Assembly: GCA_017390125.1 (NCBI GenBank)
Contig: JAFPCT010000138.1
Span: 1 to 7,629, forward strand
Direction: 5' to 3'
DNA from: Treponema sp.
GTDB taxonomy: Bacteria; Spirochaetota; Spirochaetia; Treponematales; Treponemataceae
DNA: 7,629 nucleotides
In this document: positions 5,533-7,629 of the stretch, in pieces
Numbering within the stretch: position 1 is the stretch's first letter
How the letters are laid out: every line of letters begins with the position of its first letter
Notes under the pieces: model-generated
Database searches by the model: none
Seen by the model: the letters and a program-made list of their open reading frames with translations, nothing else
What the model was told of the DNA's origin: nothing
Program-made: the position numbers and the translations under genes

Positions 5533-7205
5533 TGAATTTTTCATGTCAAAGACCTGAAGCTCTGTACGGACTTCTGCTTTTGATTCCTGCAGTTTCAATA
5601 GAAGTTGTGCGTTATCTTAAAGTAATGCAGAGCTATAAAAAAATCACTGTAAAAGCTGATGATTCAATTCTTGCAAAACGCATAAAGCGCTTTCCGGTTA
5701 CCATTGCACTGAAAACCGTCTGCATAATGATTTTCTGGACAATGCTGGTTCTTGCCTATGCAGGTTTTTCATGGGGTACTTACCTTGAGCCTGTTCAGAA
5801 AAGCGGAAAGGCGGTTTCCCTTGTTTTTGACATTTCCTACAGCATGAATGCAGAGGACGCTCCCGGCGGAATAAGCCGTCTGGAAGCTGCGAAAAAATAT
5901 GCATCGATGCTCATTTCCCATATGGACAGGACTGCAATTTCCGTTGTAATTGCAAAAGGTGACGGCGTGCTTGTAGTTCCTCTTACTGAAGACCGCTCCG
6001 TGGTAGAATCCCTGCTGGATTCCCTTTCTCCGGATTTGATGAGCTCTGTGGGAACAAGCCTTGGAAAAGGGCTCCGTGCTGCCCTCAAATCATTTCCGTC
6101 AAATTCCAGTGAGGCAAATACAATCTGGTTTTTTACAGACGGTGATGAGACTGACGGACTTTTGGAAGGAGCTCTGTCGGAGTGCATTAAAAACGGTGTC
6201 TCTGTTTATCTTGTGGGATTCGGAAGCGAGCGTGAGACCAAGGTTATTTCCGGTGACGGAAAAACTCCTGTGATGACAGCCCTTCGTCTGGAAAAACTTA
6301 AGGCGGCTTGTGCCAGCGCAATGAAAAAAAATGCCGCAACCCGCATTTCAGACCTGCAGGTCTCATACATTGACGCCACGGAGCCGGGTTCCGCCCTGGA
6401 GCTTCTGGATTCAATTAAGAAACATTCTCCCGGAAAATCTGCTTCCGGTGACCGCAATGCTGACGACGATGAATTCTTTGTCACTTACGAGCTCAAGCCT
6501 GTTCAGCGCTACAAGCTGTTCCTGGGACTTGGAATATTCTTCCTTGTGCTGGGCTTCGTCATCAGCGAGCTTAATCCGGATGGTATTGCATCCCGCCTGC
6601 ATAAACATTCTTCCGCAACAATTGTTCTGCTGGTGCTCATGCTCACTTCCTGCAAGGAAAGGGTTTTCGGGGCAAAGACAATTCTTGACAGCACCTGGGA
6701 CTGGTACCAGAAGCGCTATAACGATTCTGTTGCCGGATTTTTCCAGACCGCCTACGAAGCAGAGCATTCCGACGATGAGCTTCTCAAGCAGTATGCAGTC
6801 TACGACCTTGCCGTAACATATCTTTCTCAAAATGAAAATGATGCCGCCCTTGACCGTTTTGCACAGGTTCTGGATTATGCGGATAAACCGGTTAAGTATG
6901 CCACTCTGTATAACTGCGGCATAATTGCCTATCGGAAGGGTGATTTTGATACCAGCGCCCATTATTTCCGTGAGGCCATGAAAATAGACGGTACAAAAAT
7001 CAATGCAAAGATAAATCTTGAGCTTTCATTAAAAAATTCTGAAAAGGAAGCCCGTGCCAAGGAAAACAGCATTTCTCAGGTAAGCGAAACAAAAGATTAC
7101 GATACGCTTGAAAATGCAGTTTTTGAACGAATCAGGGAGTACGATAAAAAGCAATGGAAAAACAGCGAAAAGACAGAAAAATCAAATTCAATCATGGACT
7201 ACTAA
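5532..7205 (+). CDS. batB: BatB-BatC fusion: VWA membrane protein joined to a TPR lipoprotein
   Basis: A 557-residue protein, against about 330 for ordinary BatB. Residues 1-350 are BatB: TM1 at about 11-28, basic loop 29-56, TM2 at about 57-78, VWA domain at about 92-300 with a complete MIDAS (DISYS, Asp100/Ser102/Ser104; Thr175; Asp203 in FTDGDE), and TM3 at about 329-346. Then RLHKHS (355-360), a second short hydrophobic run (361-370) and LTSC (371-374) form a good lipoprotein signal. Residues 385-500 are helical with TPR-type repeats (for example ATLYNCGIIAYRKGDFDTSA, 457-476), as in BatC. The tail (505-557) is charged and low in complexity. The frame is continuous, with no stop or suitable start with a ribosome site between the halves. 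In Borrelia the TPR part is, as I recall, a separate gene (BB0171). By charge rules both halves face the periplasm; signal peptidase II could cut before Cys374 and free the TPR half as a lipoprotein. The VWA and TPR domains are seen; the processing is inferred. Confidence 0.88.
   Translation: MNFSCQRPEALYGLLLLIPAVSIEVVRYLKVMQSYKKITVKADDSILAKRIKRFPVTIALKTVCIMIFWTMLVLAYAGFSWGTYLEPVQKSGKAVSLVFDISYSMNAEDAPGGISRLEAAKKYASMLISHMDRTAISVVIAKGDGVLVVPLTEDRSVVESLLDSLSPDLMSSVGTSLGKGLRAALKSFPSNSSEANTIWFFTDGDETDGLLEGALSECIKNGVSVYLVGFGSERETKVISGDGKTPVMTALRLEKLKAACASAMKKNAATRISDLQVSYIDATEPGSALELLDSIKKHSPGKSASGDRNADDDEFFVTYELKPVQRYKLFLGLGIFFLVLGFVISELNPDGIASRLHKHSSATIVLLVLMLTSCKERVFGAKTILDSTWDWYQKRYNDSVAGFFQTAYEAEHSDDELLKQYAVYDLAVTYLSQNENDAALDRFAQVLDYADKPVKYATLYNCGIIAYRKGDFDTSAHYFREAMKIDGTKINAKINLELSLKNSEKEARAKENSISQVSETKDYDTLENAVFERIREYDKKQWKNSEKTEKSNSIMDY
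6594..6653 (+). other. Internal lipoprotein-type signal sequence within the batB-batC fusion
   Basis: These 20 codons encode residues 355-374: a basic stretch (Arg355, His357, Lys358, His359), a hydrophobic core (IVLLVLML at 364-371) and the lipobox LTSC, with Cys374 encoded by TGC at 6651-6653. The pattern has the spacing of an N-terminal type II signal peptide but lies in the middle of a protein, right where the BatB part ends and the TPR part begins. Confidence 0.65.
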
Positions 7206-7629
7206 GACTGAGCCTCTGTGCATTGCTTGCATTATTCTGCATGCAGGACATCTCTGCCCAGAGGATTACATACAATATGATTCAGGCTCTGACCGTAACT
7301 GCCGTGAACAAGAACAATTTCAGCGGTACGGATTGTGCTTTCGAAGTAAAGATTCCGTATGTCAAGTCAGAGAACGTACAGGCTCAGATTCCTGATCTGC
7401 CTGGCGGCGTGAACTTTGTCTCTCTCCGCCGTTCGGAATATTCAGATTCAGAAAGCGGAACAAAAATTGAGCTTTGGCTGAACTTTGCTGATTCAGGTGT
7501 GTTCCGCCTTAACAACCTTAAGGTTTATCTGAACAACCGTATGTATACAATCCGCTTTGAGCCTATCGTAATTTCAGAAAACCCACGGAATATTCTTCCT
7601 CAGCTTGTGGTAAGTTTTGAGGACGGAAC
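7154..7629 (+). CDS. batD: BatD-like secreted/membrane protein, N-terminal part (runs off the window)
   Basis: An open frame from ATG 7154 runs to the window edge (158 complete codons). The preceding in-frame stop is TAA at 7145-7147, so this ATG is the first possible start. It overlaps the end of batB-batC by 52 nt in another frame. The N-terminus is strongly basic (MEKQRKDRKIK), followed by a hydrophobic core at about 16-30 and a probable signal peptidase I site at ISA-Q (35/36). The mature part is beta-strand-like (for example ALTVTAVNKNNFSG and CAFEVKIPYV), as in BatD proteins, whose several periplasmic beta domains precede a C-terminal membrane helix; that helix would lie beyond this window. 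There is no good Shine-Dalgarno near the ATG (AGGGAG at 7134-7139 is 14 nt away), so initiation probably depends on translation of the upstream gene. Batch order (last after batA and batB) supports batD. The family call is moderate; a secreted protein is well supported. Confidence 0.75.
   Translation, partial: MEKQRKDRKIKFNHGLLRLSLCALLALFCMQDISAQRITYNMIQALTVTAVNKNNFSGTDCAFEVKIPYVKSENVQAQIPDLPGGVNFVSLRRSEYSDSESGTKIELWLNFADSGVFRLNNLKVYLNNRMYTIRFEPIVISENPRNILPQLVVSFEDG

Noticed and set aside
6411..6962. Minus-strand 183-codon open frame opposite the batB-batC junction
   Set aside because: It lies antisense to a continuous gene with clear VWA and TPR regions, has no ribosome site I could recognise and no recognisable domain.
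7108..7395. Plus-strand 95-codon frame spanning the end of batB-batC and the start of batD
   Set aside because: The competing frame from 7154 has a good signal peptide and stays open to the window end, while this one has neither a domain nor a signal and stops at 7395.

Overview
The window reads as a chromosomal segment of a spirochaete, most probably a host-associated Treponema. That rests on gene order and style: moxR, a DUF58 gene, a BatD/DUF4381-like membrane gene, batA, batB, a TPR lipoprotein and batD follow the order I recall for the Borrelia BB0176-BB0170 cluster. Base composition is moderate, lipoprotein signals are relaxed, and several starts are GTG or TTG. The genus is an inference.

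Layout: the left 1.4 kb is on the minus strand. It holds a complete fold-type I PLP aminotransferase (115-1413) followed by the first 40 codons of a putative lipoprotein (122 down to 1), which starts with GTG inside the end of the aminotransferase gene. The remaining 6.1 kb, on the plus strand, is a Bat ('Bacteroides aerotolerance'-type) operon: MoxR AAA+ ATPase (1500-2489), a 144-bp gap filled with a degenerate repeat and hairpin, DUF58 protein (2634-3551), a signal-peptide/one-TM protein (3548-4531), BatA (4531-5532), a BatB-BatC fusion (5532-7205) and the N-terminus of BatD (7154 to the window end). From the DUF58 gene onward every junction overlaps by 1-52 nt, so these genes are probably co-translated. 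The two transcription units diverge from an 86-bp region that carries a very good sigma70-type promoter for the aminotransferase; this promoter predicts an almost leaderless mRNA.

How the genes fit together: MoxR ATPases with VWA partners are thought to act as a chaperone or metal-insertion-like machine. Here DUF58 is the cytoplasmic VWA-like partner. BatA and BatB each carry an intact MIDAS metal site, and the positive-inside rule puts their VWA domains in the periplasm. The BatD-like proteins supply periplasmic beta domains. The most distinctive feature is that BatB continues, without a stop, into a second lipoprotein-type signal sequence (lipobox LTSC) and a TPR domain, so one gene seems to encode both BatB and a BatC-like TPR lipoprotein. 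The system as a whole is known although its biochemical role is poorly defined. The fusion, the inter-gene repeat element and the near-leaderless promoter are the parts most worth a second look.
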